Notes under the pieces: generated by a model | Databases searched by the model: none | Told to the model about the DNA's origin: nothing | Seen by the model: only the letters and a program-made list of their open reading frames with translations | NCBI RefSeq assembly: GCF_015776785.2 | Contig: NZ_LFMD02000003.1 | Span: 1,261,775-1,297,104, forward strand | Origin: Kitasatospora sp. SUK 42 | Lineage (GTDB): Bacteria > Actinomycetota > Actinomycetes > Streptomycetales > Streptomycetaceae | DNA: 35,330 bases | Reading direction: 5' to 3' | Made by a program: the position numbers and the translations under genes | Part shown: piece by piece, positions 1-8,100 of the stretch | Layout: every line of letters starts with the position of its first letter | Numbering within the stretch: the stretch's first letter is position 1

Positions 1-8
1 CCCCGCCC

Positions 9-39
9 GCCGCCGCTTCGGCGGGGCCGAAGCGGCGGC
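9..39. repeat. Perfect hairpin 1 (14-bp arms)
   Basis: Arms 9-22 (gccgccgcttcggc) and 26-39 are exact reverse complements, with a 3-base loop. No T-run follows on either strand, which is common for streptomycete terminators. It may be the terminator of a gene lying left of the window. Confidence 0.6.
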
Positions 40-57
40 GGCATTGAACATCCTCAC

Positions 58-96
58 TTTGCGCAGGAAGTCGACCGGGCCGACTTCCTGCGCAAA
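58..96. repeat. Perfect hairpin 2 (16-bp arms)
   Basis: Arms 58-73 (tttgcgcaggaagtcg) and 81-96 match perfectly around a 7-base loop. There is no recognisable gene on either side within 240 bases. It could be a terminator or a remnant of a mobile-element end; the sequence alone does not decide. Confidence 0.6.
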
Positions 97-167
97 GGCG
101 AGAGGGGCGCAGCAGGACGGCGTTGGCGACCATCGGGCCGAACGCTGTGGGGATTAATGCTGCTTCG

Positions 168-207
168 TTTCGCTGCCCCTCCGGACGAGTCCGGAGGGGC
201 AGCGAAA
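168..207. repeat. Perfect hairpin 3 (18-bp arms)
   Basis: Arms 168-185 (tttcgctgcccctccgga) and 190-207 match perfectly around a cgag loop. It is the strongest of three hairpins in the first 207 bases. From 208 to 343 I see no gene. A ttgacg hexamer at 272-277 resembles a -35 element, but no -10 lies at the right distance. Confidence 0.65.
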
Positions 208-343
208 GCAACCAACTGGCCAAGGCTCGCATCCACACAACGGAATGCTTCCAACCGCCCACACTGCGCTCTTGACGCTCCATGCGTCGTCCGCAGGGGT
301 TCAGGCGCAACCGTGCGCAACTGGCTTGATACAGGAGGGCGCC

Positions 344-475
344 ATGGAGCTAGATTTCATCGGGATCGACCCCGAGACCGGCAAGGACGGCTCACCGACC
401 GTGTGGGTGGACCACGAGCGTCAGGAGATCGTGATCCAGGGCTGGAAGGCCTTGGAGGAGCTGTTGGCCACGATC
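344..475 (+). pseudogene. 5' fragment of a small streptomycete protein
   Basis: The ATG at 344 follows a good Shine-Dalgarno (ggaggg, 334-339). The first 40 or so residues (starting MELDFIGIDPETG and containing GSPTVWVD and IVIQGWK) look like the N-terminus of a family of small hypothetical proteins common in Streptomyces. After about position 475 the frame becomes low-quality sequence and runs to a stop at 643, while the coding signal passes to another frame. The expected C-terminal half is missing. I infer a deletion or recombination that fused this gene out of frame to the next fragment. Family recognition is from memory and function is unknown. Confidence 0.5.
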
Positions 476-1137
476 AGTGGGGCCACGTGGACGCCGGGTA
501 CTACCGGGTCGACACGTTCCGGCTGCCCGACGGCACCGTCCGTTCCGAGGCTCAGGTCTTCGACACGCCCCAGCTGGCACCGGCTGTCCCCCACCCGGCC
601 GCCGGTGAGCGGGCCACCGGCCGCGCTGTCACCCCTCCCGTAAAGAACCCGGGAGAAGTACCCACCCTCCCCGCCCAGTTGACGCAGGCGGACGAGCAGA
701 CCCGCATGGCGGTGGCGGCGCTCTTCCGCGCGATTCGGCCCGAACCGCGGCTGCGCCTCGGCATGGCCGAGGCGCAGCAGTTGGCGCCCCTCGTCGTCCA
801 GTGGCTGGAACGCGGCAGCACTGCGGCCGAGTTGGCCCAGGCCCTGCTCCCCGGCCTGCCCTCACCCGTGGTGCACTCCCCGGTGGCGATCCTGCGCGAC
901 CGACTCCAACGCAAGCTGCCACCCATGCGATCGGGCCCCCCGCCGACCGCCTACTCCGAGTGCGCCAAGTGCCACGATCCGGTGCCGCGCCCCGGCATCT
1001 GCCGACCGTGCGCGGGCCTCGGCACCAGAACCGTCGCGGTCGGCACCGGCGCCGCCGCCACCCGGGGCGGCGTCGCCCGTGCCCGGGCGGCCCTGCGCGG
1101 GCGGCACGAGCCGCTCACCATGGCGGGCATCGGCTGA
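469..1137 (+). pseudogene. 3' fragment of a helix-turn-helix domain protein
   Basis: From about 469, frame 1 reads HDQWGHVDAGYYRVDTF, then RSEAQVFDTP, then a Pro-rich linker, an LRLG..EAQQLAPLVVQWLERG segment, and HSPVAILRDRLQRKLPP with a terminal CxxC..C cluster (CAKC, then CRPC). This is the layout of the middle and C-terminal part of a large streptomycete family of helix-turn-helix proteins often found near mobile or accessory genes. The N-terminal DNA-binding half is absent and the reading frame has no start of its own; upstream codons in this frame do not resemble the family. It converges on the next gene with 13 bases between the stops. I infer a decayed remnant with no function. Confidence 0.55.
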
Positions 1138-1150
1138 CCCGCAGGGGTGG

Positions 1151-2107
1151 CTACGGGCGGACGCCGGGTTCGTCGACGACGGCGCGGACGAGGACGGCCA
1201 TCTGGCCGGTGACGTCGCCCTTCTTGAAGGTCCCGTTGTCGGTGGCGACGACGGTGCGCTCGCCCCGGAAGGTGTAGTCGGCCTGGTCGAAGATCCACTG
1301 GGACTCGACCTTCCCGCCGCCGTCCACTCGCGCGACCGCGACTCCGGGGCGGCCGGCGGCGTCGGTCACCGAGTCGATCACCGTGACCCCGGGGATCTTC
1401 GCCGCCGCTCGGTACAGTGCGGCGCTGACCGCGGATGGGGCGATCTGCTCGCGCAGGATGTCGCCGATGGTCCTGAACGCCTCCTCGTCGGGGCCGGGCC
1501 CCTGGCCTGCGGTGTCCGCGTGGATCTTGGCCAACAGCGCCTCCGGGTCGGTCGGCAGGGCGGCAGCGTAGGCGTAGCTGCCGATCCCGGCGAAGGGTGC
1601 GGGTTCGCCGGGTGGCTCGTGGTCGTCGCCCCCTCCGGGGTTCGGCAACTGCCCGTTCAGGAGGAGCAGGTCCCGCTTGCCGCCGTCGACGGACCTCCAG
1701 ACCTCCCGTTCCCTCGGCGCCCCGCCCTCCGACTTCGCCCAGTCGTCCAAGCTCTTCACGTAGACGAACTGGTCCCCGCGTGCCGCCGGCACCGGCTGCT
1801 GTTCGACCGCTCGCGCCGCGCGGTCCAGTACAACGGCCGCCACCGGCCGGGTGGAGTCGATGCCCGGCCCCGCCCCCGGCCCCGGCTCCGCCGAGCCGCC
1901 GACCAGCACCAGGGACAGCGCCAGGCCTCCCGCCAGGGCCGGCAGGGCCACCCAGCCGAGTCGGCTCCGCCGGGGCACGGCCGCCGGCCCGCGCGCGAAC
2001 TGGTTCATCAGGTGCCCGCGCATCAGCCGCCCTCGGTCGGCGGGGAGTTCCGGACCGTCGGGTGGTGCCAGCAGCCGGGTGAGCTCGGTGCGTGCGTCCT
2101 CGTTCAT
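1151..2107 (-). CDS. CU044_5270-type membrane-anchored protein, putative partner of the adjacent sigma factor
   Basis: A 318-residue protein with a cytoplasmic N-terminal stretch of about 48 residues, one transmembrane helix at about 50-71 (WVALPALAGGLALSLVLVGG) and a large extracytoplasmic domain. This is the layout of the CU044_5270 family, which in actinobacteria is regularly encoded just downstream of an ECF sigma factor. The ATG at 2107 overlaps the sigma stop codon (ATGA), so translation is probably coupled; a Shine-Dalgarno (aggag) sits at 2116-2120. By context it may sense an envelope signal or restrain the sigma factor, but no classical anti-sigma zinc motif (HxxxCxxC) is visible in the N-terminal part. 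The anti-sigma role is therefore an inference only. Confidence 0.75.
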   Translation of the reverse strand: MNEDARTELTRLLAPPDGPELPADRGRLMRGHLMNQFARGPAAVPRRSRLGWVALPALAGGLALSLVLVGGSAEPGPGAGPGIDSTRPVAAVVLDRAARAVEQQPVPAARGDQFVYVKSLDDWAKSEGGAPREREVWRSVDGGKRDLLLLNGQLPNPGGGDDHEPPGEPAPFAGIGSYAYAAALPTDPEALLAKIHADTAGQGPGPDEEAFRTIGDILREQIAPSAVSAALYRAAAKIPGVTVIDSVTDAAGRPGVAVARVDGGGKVESQWIFDQADYTFRGERTVVATDNGTFKKGDVTGQMAVLVRAVVDEPGVRP

Positions 2108-2754
2108 CGCTTCGTCTCCTGAGTCGTCTGAGTCGTCTGAGTCGTCGACCGGGCCGCCTCCGTGCGGCCACCCCCTACCTGTCCGGCTCCCTGCGGAAGT
2201 TCCCGCGTGTTTCGAAGCTCCTCCTCCACCAGCGCACGGAGCTTGGTGCGGGCGCGCGAGAGCCGCGAACGCACCGTGCCGATCGGCACCCCGAGCGCCT
2301 CGGCCGCGCTCGCGTAGTCCAGGTCCGCCCAGACGCAGAGCCCGAACACCTCGCGCTCGGCCTTGCGCAGCCTGGCCACGGCCCGCCGCACGGCCGCCAG
2401 CCGTGCATCGTCGTCGATCCGCCCGACCAGCTCGTCGGCGAAGTCCGGCACCACGGCCCGGCCGGGCAACCGCGCCATCCCCGCCCGGTGCCGCCGGGCC
2501 GCCCGGGTCGTGTTGCGCAGCACCTGGGCGGCGATCCCGAACAGCCAGGGCCGCACCGGGCCGCCGTCCTCCCGCAGCCTGCCGCGCAGGCGCCACGCCT
2601 CCAGGAAGGTCAGCTGGACGACGTCCTCCGCGACCGCCCAGTCCCCCGCCACCCGCGCCGCGTACCGGTACAGATCCCCTGACGTCTCATCGAACAACTC
2701 CCCGAACGCCCACTGGTCACCACTCCTCAATCGAGCCCGCTGCGACAGTTCCAC
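2104..2754 (-). CDS. ECF-type RNA polymerase sigma factor
   Basis: A sigma-70 family factor of the two-domain ECF class, about 216 residues. Region 2 includes FGELFDETSGDLYRYA, AEDVVQLTFLEAW and RPWLFGIAAQVLRN; region 4 includes REVFGLCVWADLDYASAAEALGVPIG and TVRSRLSRAR, the -35-binding helix-turn-helix. I chose the GTG at 2754 because aggtgggggg lies just upstream; a GTG at 2763 is the alternative. The C-terminal tail after the helix-turn-helix is long and low-complexity, ending in tandem T-Q-T repeats. The stop overlaps the start of the CU044_5270-type gene. Its regulon cannot be read from the sequence. Confidence 0.88.
   Translation of the reverse strand: MELSQRARLRSGDQWAFGELFDETSGDLYRYAARVAGDWAVAEDVVQLTFLEAWRLRGRLREDGGPVRPWLFGIAAQVLRNTTRAARRHRAGMARLPGRAVVPDFADELVGRIDDDARLAAVRRAVARLRKAEREVFGLCVWADLDYASAAEALGVPIGTVRSRLSRARTKLRALVEEELRNTRELPQGAGQVGGGRTEAARSTTQTTQTTQETKR
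2119..2145. repeat. Three tandem 9-bp repeats (ctgagtcgt)
   Basis: Units 2119-2127, 2128-2136 and 2137-2145 are identical. They encode Thr-Gln-Thr repeats in the last residues of the sigma factor, and they end against the Shine-Dalgarno of the downstream gene. A change of copy number would keep the sigma frame. Confidence 0.85.
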
Positions 2755-2804
2755 GCCCCCCACCTGTCCGCACCCGCCGCCGGGTTCCCACCGGAATGCG
2801 GCGG

Positions 2805-2840
2805 AGGGCCCCGACGAACCGGGCGGTTCGTCGGGGCCCT
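2805..2840 (-). terminator. Strong stem-loop terminator after the helicase gene
   Basis: Arms 2805-2820 (agggccccgacgaacc) and 2825-2840 are perfect complements over 16 bp with a 4-base loop. It starts 10 bases after the helicase stop, so it separates the helicase from the sigma factor transcription unit. There is no T-run. Confidence 0.75.
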
Positions 2841-2850
2841 GGTCGACCGG

Positions 2851-5034
2851 TCAGTCCGTCAGGCCCGCGGCCGCCTCCGGCACCAGGCCGAGGCGCAGTT
2901 GCTCCTCCTCGACGATGCGCCGGGCCAGCGCCGTCTCCGACACGTCCAGGGCCTCGGGGGTGGTCTCGGCCAGGTCGCTGCGCCGGGCGTAGGCGGCGAA
3001 CAGCTGGTCCTTGCCGGCGAGCATCCGCACCATCGCCGCGTCGACGCCCTCCACCGTCAGCAGGCGGTGCACCTGGACGGTCCTGGTCTGCCCCATCCGG
3101 TGGGAGCGCGCGACCGCCTGGCGTTCCAGGGTGGGCTTGATCTGGGGTTCGCAGATGATCACCACGGACGCCGCCTGGATGTTGAGCCCGATGCCGCCCG
3201 CCTCGATCTGGCTGAGCAGCACGGCCGGACCGTCGACGGCGGTGAACTCGTCGACCAGCTCCTGGCGCCGGGCCGCGGTCACCCCGCCCTCGATCGGGCC
3301 GATCACGACGGCCCGGCCGTCCAGCCGCTCGGCGACGGCTGCGAGCACCGTCCGGAAGTAGGAGAAGACGACCACCTTGCGGTTGTTCTCCCGCGCCTCC
3401 GCGACCAGTTCCGCCAGCCGCCGCAGCTTCGCCGACCCCTCCGGGTTCGCGTAGGCGGCCCGCCGCATCGGCATGATGTGCCCGGCGGCGACGGCCTCGC
3501 GGTAGGCCTCGTGGTCGGTGGGGCTGAACTCCTCCCACTCGTCGACCTCGATCAGGTCGGGGAGTTCGGCCAGCACGTCCTCCTGGTTGCGGCGCAGGTA
3601 GGCGGGGGCCACGAGCCTGCGGAACTCCGCCGAGCCGATCACCACGTCGCGGCCCCGGAGGCTCTCCACCAGCTCCGGCTGGAGGTGGCCGACCAGGTTG
3701 CGGAACTCGTCGACGCGGTTCTCCATCGGGGTCCCGGTGAGGAACAGCACGTGCCCGGAGCGCCCGATCCAGTCGGCGACGGCCCGGGAGCGCCTGGCCG
3801 ACGGGTTCTTGACGTAGTGGGCCTCGTCGACGACGAGCATCGCGGGCCCGGCCGGGTCCGGTTCGAGGTTGTGCAGGCCGGAGACGCTCACCACGGCCAC
3901 GTCCCCGGCGCGCCGCCACTCGTCGAGGTGGAGGAGGCGGTCCGGGCCGTGGATCAGGTAGGCCTTCAGGGTGCTGCGCCGCTCGATCTCCCGCGCCCAG
4001 TTGATCATCACGCTGGCGGGGCAGACGACCATGAAGTGCGTGCCGCCCTCCGCCTTCAGGTGGGCGAGCGCGGCGATGGCCTGGATGGTCTTGCCGAGGC
4101 CCATCTCGTCACCGATGATCACCCTGCGCTGGGCCAGCGCGAACCGGGCGCCGAACTCCTGGTAGCCGCGCAGCGAGACCCGCCGGTGGCGGTCGTCCAG
4201 CGGCTGGGCGCGGACCCGGTCCGCGAGTTCGGCGGGCAGGTGGCCGTCGGTCGCCGCCGGTCCGGCGGTCCGGCCGACCGCCTCGGAGAGCACGCCGTAG
4301 TACTCGGGCGCCCGGAGTTCGTAGTCGATCCAGGCCTCGGTGTCCGAGGAGTGCACGCGCAGCAGGTCCGTGGCGGCCTGGGCGAGCAGCAGCGGGGTCC
4401 CGTCCGCCTCCGACAGCTCCAGCCACTTCCCGAGCCGCCGGACGGCCCCGGACGCCGCGTCCTTCCGCTCGCGGCCGGCGAAGAGGCCCCGCAGCCGGCT
4501 GCCGGCCGGGCGGGCGTCGGCGAGGAGCCTGGGCAGCTCCGCCTCGATCCCGTCCGCGGCCCGGCGGGCGCGGGCGAGTTCCGGGCCCGCCGCGACCAGC
4601 CTCCCGAGGGCGCGGACCAGCGCGGTGGAGGCGGCGTCCTGGTGCTCGACGTCCAGCCGGACGGCCACGCTCTCGGCCGTCGCCTCGGCCAGCCGCTCCG
4701 CCGCGACCTTGAGCTGGGACGCGCTGGTGGCCCCGATGCCGTTGACCGACCGGAGCTCGTAGAGCGACGCCGCGTGCACCTGACCGACGTTCGAGTACCC
4801 GGCCCGTTCCAACGCGGTCGTCCGCAGGCCCCCGTCGGCGACCTCCTTCAGCCGTGCGAGCGGCATGGCCGCCAGTTGTTCGCCGGCGAGGGCGGCGGTC
4901 AGCGGCGCCAGCGCGGACCGGACGGCCTGCTCGGCCTCCGCGTGGCCGGCCAGCAGGACGCGCGCCGAGGCGAGGAGCCGCTCGGCCCCCCGGATCGTCT
5001 CCCTGGCCGCTCCGAACCCGCGCTCCGGACCCAT
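2851..5034 (-). CDS. SNF2-family DEAD/DEAH-box helicase with N-terminal helix-hairpin-helix
   Basis: A 727-residue Snf2-type superfamily 2 ATPase. Motif I GDEMGLGKT is at about 308-316, motif II DEAH at 403-406, motif III LTGTP near 432-436, and the C-terminal helicase motif SHRMGQTRTV near 645. These are the parts needed for ATP-driven movement on double-stranded DNA. Ahead of the motor, about 78-115 (LRSVNGIGATSASQLK) resembles a helix-hairpin-helix DNA-binding element, followed by a helical region of about 170 residues that I do not recognise. The ATG at 5034 has gaggggcgggg upstream. Strong hairpins bound the gene on both sides, so it is probably a single-gene unit. Likely role: DNA-protein remodelling or repair; the specific substrate is unknown. 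Confidence 0.88.
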   Translation of the reverse strand: MGPERGFGAARETIRGAERLLASARVLLAGHAEAEQAVRSALAPLTAALAGEQLAAMPLARLKEVADGGLRTTALERAGYSNVGQVHAASLYELRSVNGIGATSASQLKVAAERLAEATAESVAVRLDVEHQDAASTALVRALGRLVAAGPELARARRAADGIEAELPRLLADARPAGSRLRGLFAGRERKDAASGAVRRLGKWLELSEADGTPLLLAQAATDLLRVHSSDTEAWIDYELRAPEYYGVLSEAVGRTAGPAATDGHLPAELADRVRAQPLDDRHRRVSLRGYQEFGARFALAQRRVIIGDEMGLGKTIQAIAALAHLKAEGGTHFMVVCPASVMINWAREIERRSTLKAYLIHGPDRLLHLDEWRRAGDVAVVSVSGLHNLEPDPAGPAMLVVDEAHYVKNPSARRSRAVADWIGRSGHVLFLTGTPMENRVDEFRNLVGHLQPELVESLRGRDVVIGSAEFRRLVAPAYLRRNQEDVLAELPDLIEVDEWEEFSPTDHEAYREAVAAGHIMPMRRAAYANPEGSAKLRRLAELVAEARENNRKVVVFSYFRTVLAAVAERLDGRAVVIGPIEGGVTAARRQELVDEFTAVDGPAVLLSQIEAGGIGLNIQAASVVIICEPQIKPTLERQAVARSHRMGQTRTVQVHRLLTVEGVDAAMVRMLAGKDQLFAAYARRSDLAETTPEALDVSETALARRIVEEEQLRLGLVPEAAAGLTD

Positions 5035-5137
5035 GCCCCGCCCCTCACGCCACGCCCCGCACGTCCTCGGGTCGGCACCCTATCCCACGGTGCCGACGCC
5101 CCCGCCCGGCAGGAACGGCACGCGGGAACGGCACAGC

Positions 5138-5176
5138 GGAAGGGGCCCGCGTCCGAGGAGGACACGGGCCCCTTCC
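5138..5176 (-). terminator. Terminator of gdhB
   Basis: A 12-bp perfect stem (5138-5149 with 5165-5176, ggaaggggcccg), continued by four more pairs after one mismatch, with loop gagga. It begins 14 bases past the gdhB stop. Confidence 0.75.
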
Positions 5177-5189
5177 GGGCAGCCGTCCG

Positions 5190-8100
5190 TCAGCGCATCG
5201 AACCGGTGCGCAGCAGGGTGCGGATGACGCGCATCGCGACCGAGAGGCTGGACAGCTCGTAGTTGTCCGAACCCCTTATGTCGTCGAGGGTGCTCTTGGC
5301 GCGGTTCAGCAGGGTGGCGTTGAGGTCCGCCCAGTCGCTGTACCGCTCCTCCGGCGTGGCGCCCTCGGTGCCGCAGGCCAGGATGTCGGCGGTCAGCGCC
5401 GCGTGCGCCGCGAAGAGGTCCTCGCGGATCGCGGCCCGGGCCATCGACGACCAGCGGTCGGTGCGGGGCAGGTCGATGATGCGGTCGAGCAGGTGCGAGA
5501 TCTGCAGGCGGTCGCCCAGGTCGTAGTACAGCTCGGCGACGTCGGCGACGTCCTTGCCGGAGCGGTCCGCGACCTCGGTGATGTCCAGGGCCGGGAAGAC
5601 CGAGGACAGGCCGGCGATCCGGGTGGCCAGCTCCTCCGGCACCCCGGCCGAGGCGAGCTCGCCCTGGATCCCGTCGAACCAGGCCTGGTCCTCACCGCGC
5701 AGCGGCTTGGGCAGCGAGCCCCAGACCTGGTTGACCCGGTCGTGGAAGAACTCGATGGTGCCGGCGATGTCGAGCGGCTGGCGGCGGTTGTTGAGCATCC
5801 ACCGGGTGGCGCGCTCGACCAGGCGCCGCGAGTGCAGTCGCATCTTGGTCTGGACCCGGGCGGGGACCTTGTTGTCCAGGCCCTCGATCTCGGCCCAGAT
5901 CTCCTCCAGGCCGAAGACGGCCCGCGCGGCGGTGTGCGTCCGGGCGATCTCCTCGTAGGTCGCGCCGGTCTCCTCCTTCAGGCGGAAGGCGAAGGTGCAG
6001 CCACCGCGGTTGATCGTGTCGTTGACGATCAGCGTGGTGATGATCTCGCGGCGCAGCGCGTGGCCGTCGATCGCGTCGGCGAACCGGGCGCGCAGCGCGC
6101 TCGGGAAGTACTCGTGCAGCGAGGCGCGGAAGTACGGGTCGTCGGGCAGATCGGTGGCCAGCAGCTCCTCGGCCAGGATGATCTTGGTGTAGGCGAGCAG
6201 CACGGACATCTCGGGCTGGGAGAGCCCGCGGCCGCTCTGCTGGCGCTCGCGGATCTGCCGCTCGGCGGGCAGGAACTCCAGGCCCCGGTCGAGCTGTCCG
6301 GCCGACTCGAACCGGTTGATCATCCGGGCGTGGACGTTGACCATGCTGTGCGCCTGGGCGACGGCGTTGGCCAGCACCACGTTCTGCGCGTAGTTGTTGC
6401 GCAGCACCAGGCGGCCGACCTCGTCGGTCATCTCGGCGAGCAGGGCGTTGCGCTGCTTGACCGTCATGTCGCCCTCGGCGACGACCTGGTTGAGCAGGAT
6501 CTTGATGTTGACCTCGTGGTCCGAGGTGTCCACGCCGGCCGAGTTGTCGATGGCGTCGGTGTCGATCCAGCCGCCGGTGCTCTCCGGGCCGCCGACCGCC
6601 GCGTACTCGATGCGGCCGAGCTGGGTGCAGCCGAGGTTGCCGCCCTCGCCGATGACCCGGGCGCGGACCTGCTCGCCGTTGACGCGGATGGCGTCGTTGG
6701 CCTTGTCGCCGACCTCGGCGTTGGTCTCGGCGGAGGCCTTGACGTAGGTGCCGATGCCGCCGTTCCAGAACAGGTCGACCGGCGCCTGCAGGATCGCCTT
6801 CATCAGCTCGGCCGGGGTCAGGCGGGTCGCCTCGACGCCGAGGGCGGCCCGGACCTGCGGGGTCAGCTGGATCGACTTGGCGGAGCGGGGGTGCACCCCG
6901 CCGCCGGCCGAGATCAGCGACTTGTCGTAGTCGTCCCAGGAGCTGCGCGGCAGCTCGAACAGGCGGCGGCGCTCGGCGTAGGAGACGGCCGCGTCCGGGT
7001 TCGGGTCGAGGAAGATGTGGCGGTGGTCGAAGGCGGCGACCAGCCGGATGTGCTCGCTGAGCAGCATGCCGTTGCCGAAGACGTCGCCGGACATGTCGCC
7101 GATGCCGATGACGGTGAAGTCCTCGGCCTGGGTGTCGACGCCGAGCTCGCGGAAGTTGCGCTTGACCGACTCCCAGGCGCCACGGGCGGTGATGCCCATG
7201 CCCTTGTGGTCGTAGCCGGCCGAGCCGCCGGAGGCGAAGGCGTCGCCCAGCCAGAAGCCGTACGACTCCGCGACGCCGTTGGCGATGTCGGAGAAGGTCG
7301 CGGTGCCCTTGTCGGCGGCGACGACCAGGTAGGTGTCGTCCTCGTCGTGGCGGACCACGTCGGCCGGGTGGACGACCTCGCCGGCGACCAGGTTGTCGGT
7401 GATGTCCAGCAGCGCCGAGATGAACGTCTTGTACGAGGAGACGCCCTCGGCCAGCCAGGCGTCACGGTCCACCGACGGGTCCGGCAGCTGCTTGGCGACG
7501 AAGCCGCCCTTGGCGCCGACCGGCACGATGACGGTGTTCTTGACCATCTGGGCCTTGACCAGGCCGAGGATCTCGGTACGGAAGTCCTCGCGCCGGTCGG
7601 ACCAGCGCAGACCGCCGCGGGCGACCTTGCCGAAGCGCAGGTGCACGCCCTCGACCTGCGGCGAGTAGACCCAGATCTCGAACGCCGGGCGCGGGGCCGG
7701 CAGGTCCGGGATGGCCTTCGGGTCGAACTTCATCGACACGTAGGAGTGCCAGTCGCCGGAGGCGTCGTGCTGGAAGAAGTTGGTCCGCAGGGTGGCCTTG
7801 ATGAGGTTCAGGAAGGAGCGCAGGATGCGGTCCTCGTCCAGCGAGACGACCTCGTCGAGCGCGCCGGCCAGCTCCTCCAGGATGCCCTCGGTCAGCTCGG
7901 CCGCGCCCAGCTGGTGGCTCGGGCTCAGCCGGGCCTCGAACAGGTTGACCAGCAGGCGGGTGGTGTGGGTGTTGTTGCGGAGCGCGTCCTCCATGTAGTC
8001 CTGGGAGAACGTGGAGCCCGCCTGGCGCAGGTACTTGGCGTACGCGCGCAGCACCATCGCCTGGCGCCAGTTGAGCCCGGCGGTCAGCACCAGCTCGTTG

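Noticed and set aside
344..1137. Programmed frameshift joining the two fragments
   Set aside because: The two parts belong to different protein families, and there is no slippery heptamer at 470-480; recombination explains it better.
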